Origin: Actinomadura rifamycini DSM 43936
GTDB lineage: Bacteria > Actinomycetota > Actinomycetes > Streptosporangiales > Streptosporangiaceae
Length of the DNA: 64,000 nt
Reading direction: 5' to 3'
NCBI RefSeq assembly: GCF_000425065.1
Contig: NZ_KE384301.1
Location: forward strand, 186,001 to 250,000
Shown: positions 53,229-62,096 of the stretch, one piece after another
Layout of the letters: each line of letters starts with the position of its first letter
How positions within the stretch are numbered: position 1 is the stretch's first letter
Translations under genes and position numbers: made by a program
Notes under the pieces: generated by a model
What the model was told of the DNA's origin: nothing
The model's database searches: none
Seen by the model: only the letters and a program-made list of their open reading frames with translations

Positions 53229-54680
53229 ATGGACGTCATCAAGGACATCCTCACCTTCCTGGCGGACAACGTGTTCGGCCAGGTGCCCATCCTCATCGGG
53301 CTCATCACGCTCGCCGGGCTGATCCTCCAGCGCAAGCGTTTCGAGGACGTGTTCGCCGGCGCGCTGCGCGCGACGATCGGCGTGGTGATCCTCTTCATCG
53401 GCATCGAGATCTTCAGCGGCGGGCTCACCAGCTTCCAGACGGTGCTGGCGAGCGCGATGAACACCGATCCGCCGCAGGCGGACCGCACGCTGGACGGGTT
53501 CCTGCAGGACCAGGGCGGCACGATCGCCCTGGTGATCACGGTGGCGTTCCTGCTGCACGTCGTGATCGTCCGGATCTTCCCGGCGGCCCGGTACCTCTAC
53601 CTGACCGGGCACCTGATGTTCTGGATCAGCACGGTCACCGTGGCGTCGCTGGTGACGGTCGCGCCCGGCTCGAACCAGCTCACGCTCGTGCTGTGCGGTG
53701 CAGGGTTCGTCGCCGCGTACTGGACGCTGCAGCCGCTGTGGATGCGCCCGCTGATGCGCCGCGTCATGCCGGACGACCGGTTCGGCTTCGCGCACACCAG
53801 CTCGCTGGCCGCGCTGATCACCGGCTACGCCGCGCGCCCGCTGGGCAGCCGGGAGAAGCACGACACCGAGAAGCTGAAGCTGCCGCGGCAGCTGTCGTTC
53901 TTCAAGGACGTCAACGTCAGCACCGCCCTGATCATCTGCGTGATCATGCTGATCGGGGTCGCGCTCGCCGACGACAAGGTCGTCAACGAGGCCGCCGCCG
54001 CCATGGACGCCAAGCTGTCGCCGTGGGTCTGGGCGCTGCTGGTCGGCCTGCGCTTCGCGGGCGGCATCGCGATCCTGCTGTTCGGCGTGCGGATGTTCCT
54101 CGGCGAGATCGTCCCCGCGTTCAAGGGCTTCAGCGACCGGATCATCCCGGGCACCCGGCCCGCGCTGGACGCGCCGACCGTCTTCCCCGTCGCGCCGACC
54201 GCCGTCATGCTCGGCTTCGTGGCCTCCACCGTGGTGTTCCTGGCCTGCCTGGGCGTCTTCGCCGCGGCCGGCTGGTTCACGCTCGTCCCGCCCATGATCA
54301 TGCTGTTCTTCGTGGGCGGCGCGGCCGGGCTGTTCGGCAACGTGGTGGCGGGCTGGCGCGGCGCCGTCCTCGGCGGCGTGGTCAGCGGCCTGATGCTGGC
54401 GATCGGGCAGGCCGTCACCTGGGGACTGTTCGAGAAGACCGCGCCGGAGCTGGCCACCCTGGCCGACCCGGACTGGTACGCGATCGCGTGGCTGCTGAAG
54501 GCCGCCGACCCGGTGCTCGGCACCGGCACGGTGTGGCTGGTGCCGGTGGCGGCGCTCGCCGCGACCGCCGCGACGCTGCTGCTCGTCCACCGCGGGGAGA
54601 AGCGCCGCGCGGTCGAGGACGGCGAGGCCGGCGACGGCCCGGAGAAGACCGGCGGCGCCGTCTCGGCCGAGAAGCCCTGA
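53229..54680 (+). CDS. PTS ascorbate-type (Ula) EIIC membrane permease
   Basis: A 483-residue permease of the L-ascorbate/galactitol (AG) superfamily. Ten or eleven membrane helices, with the family blocks VPILIGLITLAGLILQRK, GHLMFWISTVTVASLV, FAHTSSLAALITGYAARP, MFLGEIVPAFKGFSDRIIPG and PTAVMLGFVAST. It carries a sugar inward while EIIB passes phosphate to it. The C-terminal 30 residues are charged and not conserved. Followed by EIIB after 32 bp. Ascorbate is only the family's best-known substrate. Confidence 0.9.
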   Translation: MDVIKDILTFLADNVFGQVPILIGLITLAGLILQRKRFEDVFAGALRATIGVVILFIGIEIFSGGLTSFQTVLASAMNTDPPQADRTLDGFLQDQGGTIALVITVAFLLHVVIVRIFPAARYLYLTGHLMFWISTVTVASLVTVAPGSNQLTLVLCGAGFVAAYWTLQPLWMRPLMRRVMPDDRFGFAHTSSLAALITGYAARPLGSREKHDTEKLKLPRQLSFFKDVNVSTALIICVIMLIGVALADDKVVNEAAAAMDAKLSPWVWALLVGLRFAGGIAILLFGVRMFLGEIVPAFKGFSDRIIPGTRPALDAPTVFPVAPTAVMLGFVASTVVFLACLGVFAAAGWFTLVPPMIMLFFVGGAAGLFGNVVAGWRGAVLGGVVSGLMLAIGQAVTWGLFEKTAPELATLADPDWYAIAWLLKAADPVLGTGTVWLVPVAALAATAATLLLVHRGEKRRAVEDGEAGDGPEKTGGAVSAEKP

Positions 54681-54712
54681 CGGCGCGCATCCGAAACGAG
54701 AAGGAGACCGAC

Positions 54713-55015
54713 ATGGCACTGGACCGGCAACTGGAGATCCTCGCGGTGTGCGGGGTCGGTATGGGGTCCAGCCTGATGCTGAAGATGACCGCCGAGGACG
54801 CGCTGCGCTCGATCGGCGTGGACGCCCGGGTGGAGAACGCCGACGTGTCCACCGCGCGCGGCATGAGCCCGGACGTGGTCATCGGGCAGGGCATGCACAC
54901 GGAGGAGATCGCCGACCTCGCCCCGGTGGTGATCACGATCAGCGACTTCCTGGACAAGGAGGGCCTCGCGGCGCAGCTGCGGGACCGGCTCGGCGAGCAG
55001 GGGTGGCTGGCGTGA
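54713..55015 (+). CDS. PTS ascorbate-type EIIB component
   Basis: A 100-residue cytoplasmic phosphocarrier. The phospho-cysteine lies in the loop VCGVGMGSS at residues 12-20. AAGGAGA lies 6 bases upstream of the ATG. It takes phosphate from EIIA and gives it to the sugar bound by EIIC. Its stop codon overlaps the GTG of the EIIA gene (GTGA). Confidence 0.93.
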   Translation: MALDRQLEILAVCGVGMGSSLMLKMTAEDALRSIGVDARVENADVSTARGMSPDVVIGQGMHTEEIADLAPVVITISDFLDKEGLAAQLRDRLGEQGWLA

Positions 55016-55461
55016 CCGCCGCCGCCCCCATCGTCGCCGCGGCCGACGGGGTCGCCGCCGCCGACTGGCGGGAGGCCGTCCGCGCGGCGGCGTCCGGGCT
55101 GGTCGCGGCGGGCGCCGCCGGCGCGGGCTACCCGGACGCGTGCGTGCGGGTGGTCGAGGACAACGGCCCGTACATCGTGCTGACGAAGGGCCTGGCGCTG
55201 GTGCACGCGCGCCCGGAGGAGGGCGGTCTGGCCGTCGGCGTCGGGGCGACCCGCCTCGCCGCGCCCGTCGAGTTCGGCCACCCCGACAACGACCCGGTGG
55301 ACCTGCTGCTCGCGTTCTGCACGCCCGACCCCGACGTGCACGTCGGCACGCTGTCCGGGCTGGCGCGCGCGCTGTCGGGCGGCCTGGCCGACCGGCTCCG
55401 CGCCGCGTCCGGTGAGGACGAGCTGGCGCGCACCCTGAAGGAGGCCGTTCCCGATGCCTGA
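55012..55461 (+). CDS. PTS EIIA component (mannitol/fructose/ascorbate type)
   Basis: A 149-residue PTS EIIA type-2 domain. The phosphorylated histidine is in GPYIVLTKGLALVHARPEEGG (about residue 62), the family signature. The GTG start at 55012 overlaps the EIIB stop by 4 nt. It overlaps the next gene by 8 nt. General EI and HPr must be encoded outside the window. Confidence 0.92.
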   Translation: MTAAAPIVAAADGVAAADWREAVRAAASGLVAAGAAGAGYPDACVRVVEDNGPYIVLTKGLALVHARPEEGGLAVGVGATRLAAPVEFGHPDNDPVDLLLAFCTPDPDVHVGTLSGLARALSGGLADRLRAASGEDELARTLKEAVPDA

Positions 55462-56230
55462 CCCGTCGACGCCTGCGTCCGCCCCGGCGAACCTCCCCGG
55501 GCTCCCCGCCCGGGTGCGGGCGCTGCTCGACGACCTGGACGACGCCGCCGGCCCGGCGATCGGGGAGGCCGCCGGGCTGCTGCTGGCGGCGATCGAGGCC
55601 GACGGCATCGTGCACGTCGCCGGGGCGGGGCACTCCCTGGCGATGGTGTGCGAGACGTTCTACCGGGCGGGCGGCCTCGCCCCCGTCCGGCCGGTGTTCG
55701 ACCCCGCGGTGTTCCCGCTGGACGACGCGCTGCGCAGCACCCGCGTCGAGCGGGAGCACGGGGTGGGGCGGGCCGTGGTGCAAGAGGCGGCGCCCGCGCC
55801 GCCGGACGTCGCGGTGGTGTTCTCCACCAGCGGCCGCAACCCGTACCCGGTCGAGGTGGCGCGGGAGTGCGCCGCGCGGGGCGTCCCGGTGATCGCGGTC
55901 ACCTCGGCGCGGGCGTCGCGCGGCGCGGCGGCCCGGACCGACACGACCCTCGCCGACCACGCGGCGCTCGTCCTGGACACGCGGGTCCCGCCGGGCGACG
56001 TCCTGCACCCGGCGGGACGGCCCCGGACGGCGGCGGTGTCGACGGTGCTGGCCGCGTACACGTGGGCGCGCGTCCTGGCCGACCTGGACGATCTCGCGGC
56101 GGAGCGCGGCCTGGACCTGCCGCGCTGGACGAGCGCGAACGTGCCGGGCGGCGACGAGGGCAACGCGGCGCTGCTCGCCCGGTACCGGCACCGCGTCCCG
56201 GAGCTGACCGGCGGGTCCGCGCCGGATTGA
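55454..56230 (+). CDS. SIS-domain sugar isomerase-like protein
   Basis: A 258-residue cytoplasmic protein with one SIS (sugar isomerase) domain, about 35-190. The phosphosugar-binding blocks are VHVAGAGHSLAMVCETFYRAGGLAPV and VVFSTSGRNPYPVEVAREC, ending VIAVTSARASR. It is related to the UPF0309 family, which is often next to sugar PTS or ABC genes. It probably isomerises or binds the imported sugar phosphate. It overlaps the EIIA gene by 8 nt and is last in the operon. Confidence 0.85.
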   Translation: MPDPSTPASAPANLPGLPARVRALLDDLDDAAGPAIGEAAGLLLAAIEADGIVHVAGAGHSLAMVCETFYRAGGLAPVRPVFDPAVFPLDDALRSTRVEREHGVGRAVVQEAAPAPPDVAVVFSTSGRNPYPVEVARECAARGVPVIAVTSARASRGAAARTDTTLADHAALVLDTRVPPGDVLHPAGRPRTAAVSTVLAAYTWARVLADLDDLAAERGLDLPRWTSANVPGGDEGNAALLARYRHRVPELTGGSAPD

Positions 56231-56366
56231 GGCGGTCCGTAACGCACCGGACGGTCGTCCGCCGCCGGGCACCGGGGAACCGGTTCACCACCGGCGGCGT
56301 TTCTCCTAAGGACCGGGCCCGCAGCTGTGGCATGATGCGGGCACATCGGACCAGACGAGGAGCGAG

Positions 56367-56624
56367 ATGACGACCAAGCCGACCGAGGACGACCTTCACG
56401 CCGTGTTCACGCGGGCGGACCTCGGCGGTGACGACAAGCTCGATCTGATGGAGTTCACGCTCGTCCTGGAGCACCTCGGACTCGCCTGGACGCGGGCCGA
56501 GACGCAGCACCGGTTCGAGCAGGCCGACACGAACTTCGACGGCTTCATCTCCTACTCCGAGCTTCGCGCCGTCCTGGACTCGGAGGGCTGGACCGGGGGC
56601 GTCGCCCCCGGCGCCCGGGCCTGA
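56367..56624 (+). CDS. small two-EF-hand calcium-binding protein
   Basis: An 85-residue protein from an ATG after AGGAG. It has two EF-hands: DLGGDDKLDLMEF (less perfect, about 18-31) and DTNFDGFISYSE (canonical, about 53-64), with helices on both sides as in a calmodulin half. No signal peptide or membrane segment, so it may be a cytoplasmic Ca2+ buffer or sensor. Bacterial EF-hand proteins are known in streptomycetes (for example calerythrin-like). It converges with pgi over a 50-bp palindrome. Confidence 0.88.
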   Translation: MTTKPTEDDLHAVFTRADLGGDDKLDLMEFTLVLEHLGLAWTRAETQHRFEQADTNFDGFISYSELRAVLDSEGWTGGVAPGARA

Positions 56625-56633
56625 CCGCACGAC

Positions 56634-56683
56634 GACAAGGGGCGCGGGCCCGCCGGACGTCCGGCGGGCCCGCGCCCCTTGTC
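56634..56683. terminator. perfect 50-bp palindrome between EF-hand gene and pgi
   Basis: All 50 bases from 56634 to 56683 equal their own reverse complement; there is no loop. It lies between two convergent stop codons, 9 and 17 bp away. As RNA it would form a long hairpin in either direction, so it fits a bidirectional terminator, and as DNA it could form a cruciform. Confidence 0.75.
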
Positions 56684-56700
56684 CGTCCCGACCGCGCGGG

Positions 56701-58347
56701 TCAGACCGCCCGGCCGCGCAGCTCCCGGTAGCGGCGGACGAGCGCCGCCGTCGACGGGTCCGGCGCGGCGGCGGGCGGCTCGGCGGACGTCAGCGCGGGC
56801 GTGAGGTCCTGCGCCATGACCTTGCCGAGCTCGACGCCCCACTGGTCGAAGGAGTCGATGCCCCAGATCGTGCCCTCGACGAACACGACGTGCTCGTACA
56901 GGGCGATCAGCTCGCCGAGCGTCTTCGGGGTCAGCTTCGGCACCAGGATCGTGCTGGTGGGCCGGTTCCCCGGCATGACCTTGTGCGGGACGAGCGCGGC
57001 GGGCGTCCCCTCGGCGGCGATCTCCTCGGCCGTCTTGCCGAACGCGAGCGCGGACGCCTGGGCGAGCATGTTCGCGGTCAGCAGGTCGTGCATGCCCGCC
57101 TCCCCGTCGGCGGCGTGGTCCCGGAACGGCTCGGCGAAGCCGATGAAGTCGGCGGGGACGAGCCGGGTCCCCTGGTGGAGCAGCTGGTAGAAGGCGTGCT
57201 GCCCGTTCGTCCCGGGCTCGCCCCAGAAGATCGCGCCGGTCTGCGCGACGACCGGGGCCCCGTCGGCCCGCACCGACTTGCCGTTGGACTCCATCGTGAG
57301 CTGCTGCAGGTAGGCGGGGAACCTGGCCAGCCGCTGGCTGTAGGGCAGCACGGCGCGGGTCTGGGCGCCGAAGAAGTCGGTGTACCACACGCCGAGCAGG
57401 CCCATCAGGACGGGCATGTTGGCGTCCAGCGGCGCCGTGCGGAAGTGCTCGTCGATCTCCCGGAACCCCGCCAGCATCTCGCGGAACGCCTCGCCGCCGA
57501 TCGCGATCATCAGCGACAGGCCGATCGCGGAGTCGAGCGAGTAGCGGCCGCCCACCCAGTCCCAGAAGCCGAACATGTCGGCGGTGTCGATGCCGAACTC
57601 GGCGACCCGCTCGGCGTTGGTGGAGACCGCGACGAAGTGCCGCGACACGGCGGCCGGGTCGCCGAGCCGCTCCACGAGCCAGGTCCGCGCGACCCGGGCG
57701 TTGGTGAGCGTCTCCAGCGTCCCGAACGTCTTGGAGCTGATCACGAACAGCGTCGTCGCGGGGTCGAGGTCCGCGAGGGCGGCACCGACGTCCGCCGGGT
57801 CGACGTTCGACACGAACCTGCACGCGATGCCGGCGTCCGCGTAGTCGCGGAGGGCCTCGTAGGCCATGGCGGGGCCGAGGTCGGACCCGCCGATGCCGAT
57901 GTTGACGACCGTCCGGATCCGCTCGCCGGTGAACCCCGTCCGCTCCCCCGCGCGGACCTGGGCCGCGAAGTCGGCCATCCTGTCGAGGACGGCGTGCACG
58001 TCCCCCGCGACGTTCTGCCCGTCCACCGTCAGTTCCGCGCCGGGCGGCAGCCGCAGCGCGGTGTGCAGGACCGCCCGGTCCTCGCTGACGTTGATGTGCT
58101 CCCCCGCGAACATCGCGTCGATCCGCTCGCGCAGGCCCGCACGTTCGGCGAGGGCGGTCAGCAGCCCGATCGTCTCGCCGGTGACCCGGTGCTTGGAGTA
58201 GTCCAGGTGCAGGTCGCCCGCGGTCACGGTCATGCGGTCGGCGCGCCCCGGGTCGTCCGCGAACAGCTCGCGCAGGTGCCGCCCGGCCAGGGCGGCCTGG
58301 TGCTCGGCCAGCGCGGACCACTCGGGCGCCTCGGTGATATCAGCCAT
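56701..58347 (-). CDS. pgi: glucose-6-phosphate isomerase
   Basis: Interconverts glucose 6-phosphate and fructose 6-phosphate. The ATG at 58347 is preceded by GAGGAG and gives 548 residues, the usual bacterial length. Signatures: the catalytic base in [51 protein letters not shown] and WGVELGK. An in-frame ATG at 58359 is too close to the ribosome-binding site. It stands apart from the other glycolytic genes in this window. Confidence 0.97.
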   Translation of the reverse strand: MADITEAPEWSALAEHQAALAGRHLRELFADDPGRADRMTVTAGDLHLDYSKHRVTGETIGLLTALAERAGLRERIDAMFAGEHINVSEDRAVLHTALRLPPGAELTVDGQNVAGDVHAVLDRMADFAAQVRAGERTGFTGERIRTVVNIGIGGSDLGPAMAYEALRDYADAGIACRFVSNVDPADVGAALADLDPATTLFVISSKTFGTLETLTNARVARTWLVERLGDPAAVSRHFVAVSTNAERVAEFGIDTADMFGFWDWVGGRYSLDSAIGLSLMIAIGGEAFREMLAGFREIDEHFRTAPLDANMPVLMGLLGVWYTDFFGAQTRAVLPYSQRLARFPAYLQQLTMESNGKSVRADGAPVVAQTGAIFWGEPGTNGQHAFYQLLHQGTRLVPADFIGFAEPFRDHAADGEAGMHDLLTANMLAQASALAFGKTAEEIAAEGTPAALVPHKVMPGNRPTSTILVPKLTPKTLGELIALYEHVVFVEGTIWGIDSFDQWGVELGKVMAQDLTPALTSAEPPAAAPDPSTAALVRRYRELRGRAV

Positions 58348-58538
58348 TGCCTCTCTCATCTCCTCGCCGGGACGGGCGCCGCTCCCCCGGGCGCTTCCCG
58401 TACCCGACGCGATCATAGGGCGGCGCCCCGGCACCGCACGAAGGCCGTCCCCGCACCATGGGGGTTCCGCCCCGGATGCCCGTTTCGTTTCCGGCGCGGA
58501 TAGGGTCGCGCCATCCGGTCCGGCAGGAGGGTGCGTTC

Positions 58539-59351
58539 ATGAGCGACGGGGTCCCGCACGACATCACGCGGCTGTTCGACCTGGCGGCGCTCGGCGAGGA
58601 CTCGTTCCTGGCCACCGCGCCGTCGGTGGGGCGGCCGCGGCTGTTCGGCGGCCAGGTCGCCGGGCAGAGCCTGCGGGCCGCGTGCCTGACCGCGGGCGGC
58701 CGCCCGCCGCACTCGCTGCACGCCTACTTCATCCGCCCCGGCATGCCGGACGAGCCGCTGACGCTCGACGTCGCCCGGACCCGGGACGGGCGCTCGTTCT
58801 CGACCCGGCACGTGACGGCGAGCCAGGGCGGCAAGCCGATCCTGGAGCTGATCGCGTCCTTCCACGAGCCCGAGGACGGGTTCGACTGGCAGCCCGGGGC
58901 GCCGTCCGGGACGCCGTCCCCCGAGACGCTGCCGCGCGCGGAGCTGCCCGCGTTCTTCAAGCATCCCGTCGGGTTCGACATCCGCGTGCTGAACCCGCCC
59001 GCGGAGGGCGAGTTCCGGCTCCCGCACCCGTTCTGGATCCGCGCGTCCGGAACCGTCGGGGACGACCCGGCCTTGCACGCGTGCCTCGTCGCCTACCTGA
59101 CGGACATGGGCGTGGTGAGCAGCGCCCGCGCGCCCGGCTCCCCCCACGAGCTCGCCACGGCCGTCACCCTCGACCACGCGGTGTGGTTCCACCGCCCGCC
59201 GCGCGTCGACCGGTGGCTGCTGTACTCGGTGGACCCGGTGACGAACCACGGCGCCCGCGGTCTGGCCCGCGGCACCCTGCACACGGCGGACGGCACCCTG
59301 CTGGCGTCCATCGCCCAAGAGGCCCTGCTGCGCCCCGCGTCCGGGGGCTGA
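58539..59351 (+). CDS. acyl-CoA thioesterase II (TesB-like)
   Basis: Cleaves acyl-CoA to free fatty acid and CoA. From ATG 58539 (AGGAGG upstream), 270 residues, with two hot-dog domains. The N-terminal domain has RLFGGQVAGQSLRAA, and the C-terminal domain has LDHAVWFHRPPRVDRWLLY and GARGLARGTLHTADGTLLASIAQEALLR, where the aspartate, threonine and glutamine of the family are placed. Physiological substrate unknown. It ends inside a bidirectional hairpin. Confidence 0.92.
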   Translation: MSDGVPHDITRLFDLAALGEDSFLATAPSVGRPRLFGGQVAGQSLRAACLTAGGRPPHSLHAYFIRPGMPDEPLTLDVARTRDGRSFSTRHVTASQGGKPILELIASFHEPEDGFDWQPGAPSGTPSPETLPRAELPAFFKHPVGFDIRVLNPPAEGEFRLPHPFWIRASGTVGDDPALHACLVAYLTDMGVVSSARAPGSPHELATAVTLDHAVWFHRPPRVDRWLLYSVDPVTNHGARGLARGTLHTADGTLLASIAQEALLRPASGG

Positions 59352-59384
59352 CCGGGGGCCCGCCGAGCGGCGGGCGCCCGGTCA
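59349..59384. terminator. bidirectional hairpin spanning both stop codons, thioesterase / MFS
   Basis: Arms 59349-59365 and 59368-59384 pair at 16 of 17 positions with a 2-nt loop. The outer ends of the stem are the two convergent stop codons. Confidence 0.7.
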
Positions 59385-60731
59385 CCTCCCGGCGGCCGCC
59401 GACGCGGTCGGCTGCGCGGTGGACGCCGCGCTCCGTGCGGGCACGGGCGTCCCGGCGGGGTGCGGCACCGTGACCGCGGTCGGCACCGGTCCGGCGGCGG
59501 CCGGGGCCTGCGCCGGGGTCGCGGGGCGGGTGCGGCGGAGGCGGGCGAAGCCGTAGGCGGCGGCCAGCGCGGCGGCGAGGCTGACGGCGCCGGCGAGGAC
59601 GAGCGCGGTGCGCGGGCCCAGGGTGTCGCACAGGACGCCGAGGGCCGGACCGCCGACGGCGCCGGACGCGGCGCCCACCATGCCCTGCGCGGAGATCACC
59701 CGGCCGCGCAGGTGGCCGGGGCTGTCGAGCTGGACGCGGGTGCTGACGGTGGTGTCCAGGACGACCGCCGCCGCGGCGATCGGCAGCATCGCGGCGCCGA
59801 ACAGCAGGAGGGTGGGCGCGCCGCCGCTGAGCATCTGCCCGGCGGCGCAGACGGTCGCGGCGATCAGCAGGAGGCGCAGCGGGAGGCGGAGGCGGGACGC
59901 GGCGTAGACGCCGCCGAGCACGGTGCCGACGGCGAAGGCGACCGACAGCGCGCCGTAGCCGGAGGCGCCGGCGGCCAGCGGGCCCTCCGCCATGGCGGCC
60001 ATGGTGACCTGGTAGTTGCGGCCGAGGCTGCCGAGGACGAACGCGAGCCCGAACATGATCAGCATGCGGGGGTCGCGCAGCACGTACCGGAACCCGGCGG
60101 CGATGCCGCGCTCCCCCGGCTCGGACGGCGGGAGCCGGTGGAACTCCCGGCGGCGCATGAGCGCGAGCGCGACCAGGACGCCGAGGAAGCTCGCGGAGTT
60201 GGTGAAGAACGCGCCGGGCACGCCGAAAAGGGGGATCACGACCCCGGCGAGGCTCATGCCGAGGATCCGGCCGCCGGAGCTGAGCACCGAGCCGAGCGCG
60301 AGGCCGTTGGACAGGTCCTCCGGGCCGACGACCTCGGCGCCGAACCGGCCGAGGGCGGGCGAGGTGAGGGCGGTCGCCAGGCCGGACGCCAGCGAGATCG
60401 CGTAGAGGGCGCCGACCGAGGACGGCTCGCCGAGCGCGATGCAGGCCAGCACCGCCGACAGCAGCGCCTGGACGAGCTGGCCCGCGCCGACGCCCGCGCG
60501 GACGGGCAGCCGGTCGGCGATCACGCCGCCCCAGGGCCCGATCAGCATCGTCGGGAGCGCCTGCATGACCAGGCCGAGCCCGACGCTGGTCGCCGAGCCG
60601 GTGATGGACAGGATGAGCCAGTTGAGGGCGAGGACCTGCATCCATGTCCCCGTGATGGAGACGAAGTCGGCGATGGCCCAGAGCCGGTAGTTGTGATGGC
60701 GCAGCGAGCGCAGCATCACCGGGAACGTCAA
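59382..60731 (-). CDS. MFS transporter (EntS/MFS_3-like)
   Basis: A 12-helix major-facilitator exporter, about 449 residues. The TTG at 60731 is chosen because GGAG lies 6 bases upstream, and the protein then begins LTFPVMLRSLRHHNYRLW, as in homologues. An ATG at 60764 would translate the ribosome-binding site. IGPWGGVIADRLPVR is the MFS loop motif after helix 2. The Pro/Ala-rich C-terminal tail (about 45 residues) is not conserved. Such transporters expel siderophores, drugs or metabolites; the substrate is not known. Confidence 0.88.
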   Translation of the reverse strand: MTFPVMLRSLRHHNYRLWAIADFVSITGTWMQVLALNWLILSITGSATSVGLGLVMQALPTMLIGPWGGVIADRLPVRAGVGAGQLVQALLSAVLACIALGEPSSVGALYAISLASGLATALTSPALGRFGAEVVGPEDLSNGLALGSVLSSGGRILGMSLAGVVIPLFGVPGAFFTNSASFLGVLVALALMRRREFHRLPPSEPGERGIAAGFRYVLRDPRMLIMFGLAFVLGSLGRNYQVTMAAMAEGPLAAGASGYGALSVAFAVGTVLGGVYAASRLRLPLRLLLIAATVCAAGQMLSGGAPTLLLFGAAMLPIAAAAVVLDTTVSTRVQLDSPGHLRGRVISAQGMVGAASGAVGGPALGVLCDTLGPRTALVLAGAVSLAAALAAAYGFARLRRTRPATPAQAPAAAGPVPTAVTVPHPAGTPVPARSAASTAQPTASAAAGR

Positions 60732-60948
60732 GGTCCTCTCCCCCCAAGAAACGGCAAAGGGCATTAAACGCGAAGAACTTCGCAGATCTTGCCAAATCGG
60801 GCGAGTGTATGGGGTTTGTCACGTTTATCTCCGGCTTCGGGATGCGGGCCGCCGCGCCGCCCGGGAGCCGGACCCGCCGCGTTAGGCTCGCCTGCGGCCG
60901 TCCGACCGGACGGCCGGTTCGCGGAACGGCGGGAGACGGGGGTCCGGG

Positions 60949-61983
60949 GTGGACGAGCGGGCGTTCTGGGTGGGCACGTACACCGGCGAGGCGGGCGGCG
61001 GCGCGGGCGTCTACCGGGTCCGGCGCCGCGCCGACGGGACCCTCGCCGACGCGCGGCTCGCCGCCGAGGCCGTCTCCCCCTCCTACCTCGCCGCCCACCC
61101 GGACGGCCGCGTCGTGTACGCGGTGCGCGAGGAGGACGCGGGCGGCGTGGCGGCCTTCGAGGTCGACGGCGACGGGCTGCGCGAGATCGGCCGGCGCGAC
61201 GCCGGCGCCCTGCCGTGCCACGTGTCGGTGACGCCCGGCGGCGGGCACCTGCTGGTCGCCGACTACGGGTCGGGGACGGTCCGGGCCGTGCCGCTCGCGC
61301 CGGACGGCGGGTTCGCGGGCGAGCCCGCCGTGGCGGAGGGCCACGGCACGGGCCCCGTGGCCGACCGGCAGGAGGGCCCGCACGCCCACATGGCCGTGTC
61401 CGCGCCCGACGGCCTCGTGCTGACGACCGACCTCGGCGCCGACCTGGTCCGCGCGTTCCGGCTCGAGGGCGGCGGCCTGCGCCTCGCCGGCGAGACGCCC
61501 CTCCCCGCCGGGTGCGGCCCGCGCCACCTCGCCTTCCACCCGAGCGGGCACGTCTACGTGATCACCGAGCTGGCGGGGACGGTGCTGGTGCTGCGGCCGG
61601 TCGCGGGGCCCGAGCACGGGTACGCGGCGCTGGAGGTGCTCGGCGAGTCGCCCGCCCTGGCCTCCCCCGGCGGCGGCCTCGCCCAGTGCGCGGCGATCAA
61701 GCTCGGGGACGGCGGCCGGTTCCTCTACACGTCCACCCGGGGCGCCGACGTGGTGACGGCCCACCGGATCGCGGACGGCGGCGCGCGCCTCGAGCCCGTC
61801 GCGGACGTCCCGTCCGGCGGCGCGTGGCCGCGCGACCTGCACGTGGACGGCCCGTGGCTGCACGTCGCGAACGAGCGGAGCGACGCGGTCGCCTCCTTCC
61901 GGATCGGGGACGACGGCGTGCCGGTCCCGGCCGGGGAGCCGCTGGCGGTGCCCGCGCCGGTGTGCCTCGCGCCCGTCGTGTAG
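60949..61983 (+). CDS. seven-bladed beta-propeller, lactonase-like protein
   Basis: From GTG 60949, 344 residues. It is related to 6-phosphogluconolactonase of the Pgl/YbhE type: FWVGTYTGEAGGGAGVYRV, HPDGRVVYAVRE, CHVSVTPGGGHLLVADYGSGTV, GPHAHMAVSAPDG, GPRHLAFHPSGHVYVITELAGTV and WPRDLHVDGPWLHVANERSD recur about every 45 residues. It has no signal peptide, so it is probably cytoplasmic. A role in the oxidative pentose phosphate pathway is possible but not shown; it may act on another lactone. Confidence 0.82.
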   Translation: MDERAFWVGTYTGEAGGGAGVYRVRRRADGTLADARLAAEAVSPSYLAAHPDGRVVYAVREEDAGGVAAFEVDGDGLREIGRRDAGALPCHVSVTPGGGHLLVADYGSGTVRAVPLAPDGGFAGEPAVAEGHGTGPVADRQEGPHAHMAVSAPDGLVLTTDLGADLVRAFRLEGGGLRLAGETPLPAGCGPRHLAFHPSGHVYVITELAGTVLVLRPVAGPEHGYAALEVLGESPALASPGGGLAQCAAIKLGDGGRFLYTSTRGADVVTAHRIADGGARLEPVADVPSGGAWPRDLHVDGPWLHVANERSDAVASFRIGDDGVPVPAGEPLAVPAPVCLAPVV

Positions 61984-61993
61984 CGGTCCGCGC

Positions 61994-62013
61994 CGGGCGG
62001 GCACGCCCGCCCG
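61994..62013 (+). terminator. hairpin after lactonase-like gene
   Basis: CGGGCGGGC (61994-62002) and GCCCGCCCG (62005-62013) form a perfect 9-bp stem with a 2-nt loop, 10 bp after the stop codon. Confidence 0.6.
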
Positions 62014-62096
62014 CGGCCCCCGCCCGGGACCCGGTTTTCCGGTGCGCCGCCCGGGCACCTCCCGAATGAATCACAACATTCAGGGAGTGTCCGGAC

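Noticed and set aside
53229-55461. Calling the PTS genes ulaA, ulaB and ulaC for ascorbate
   Set aside because: The permease family fits, but no ascorbate-degradation gene is present and a SIS protein and PfkB kinase are, so the substrate is left open.
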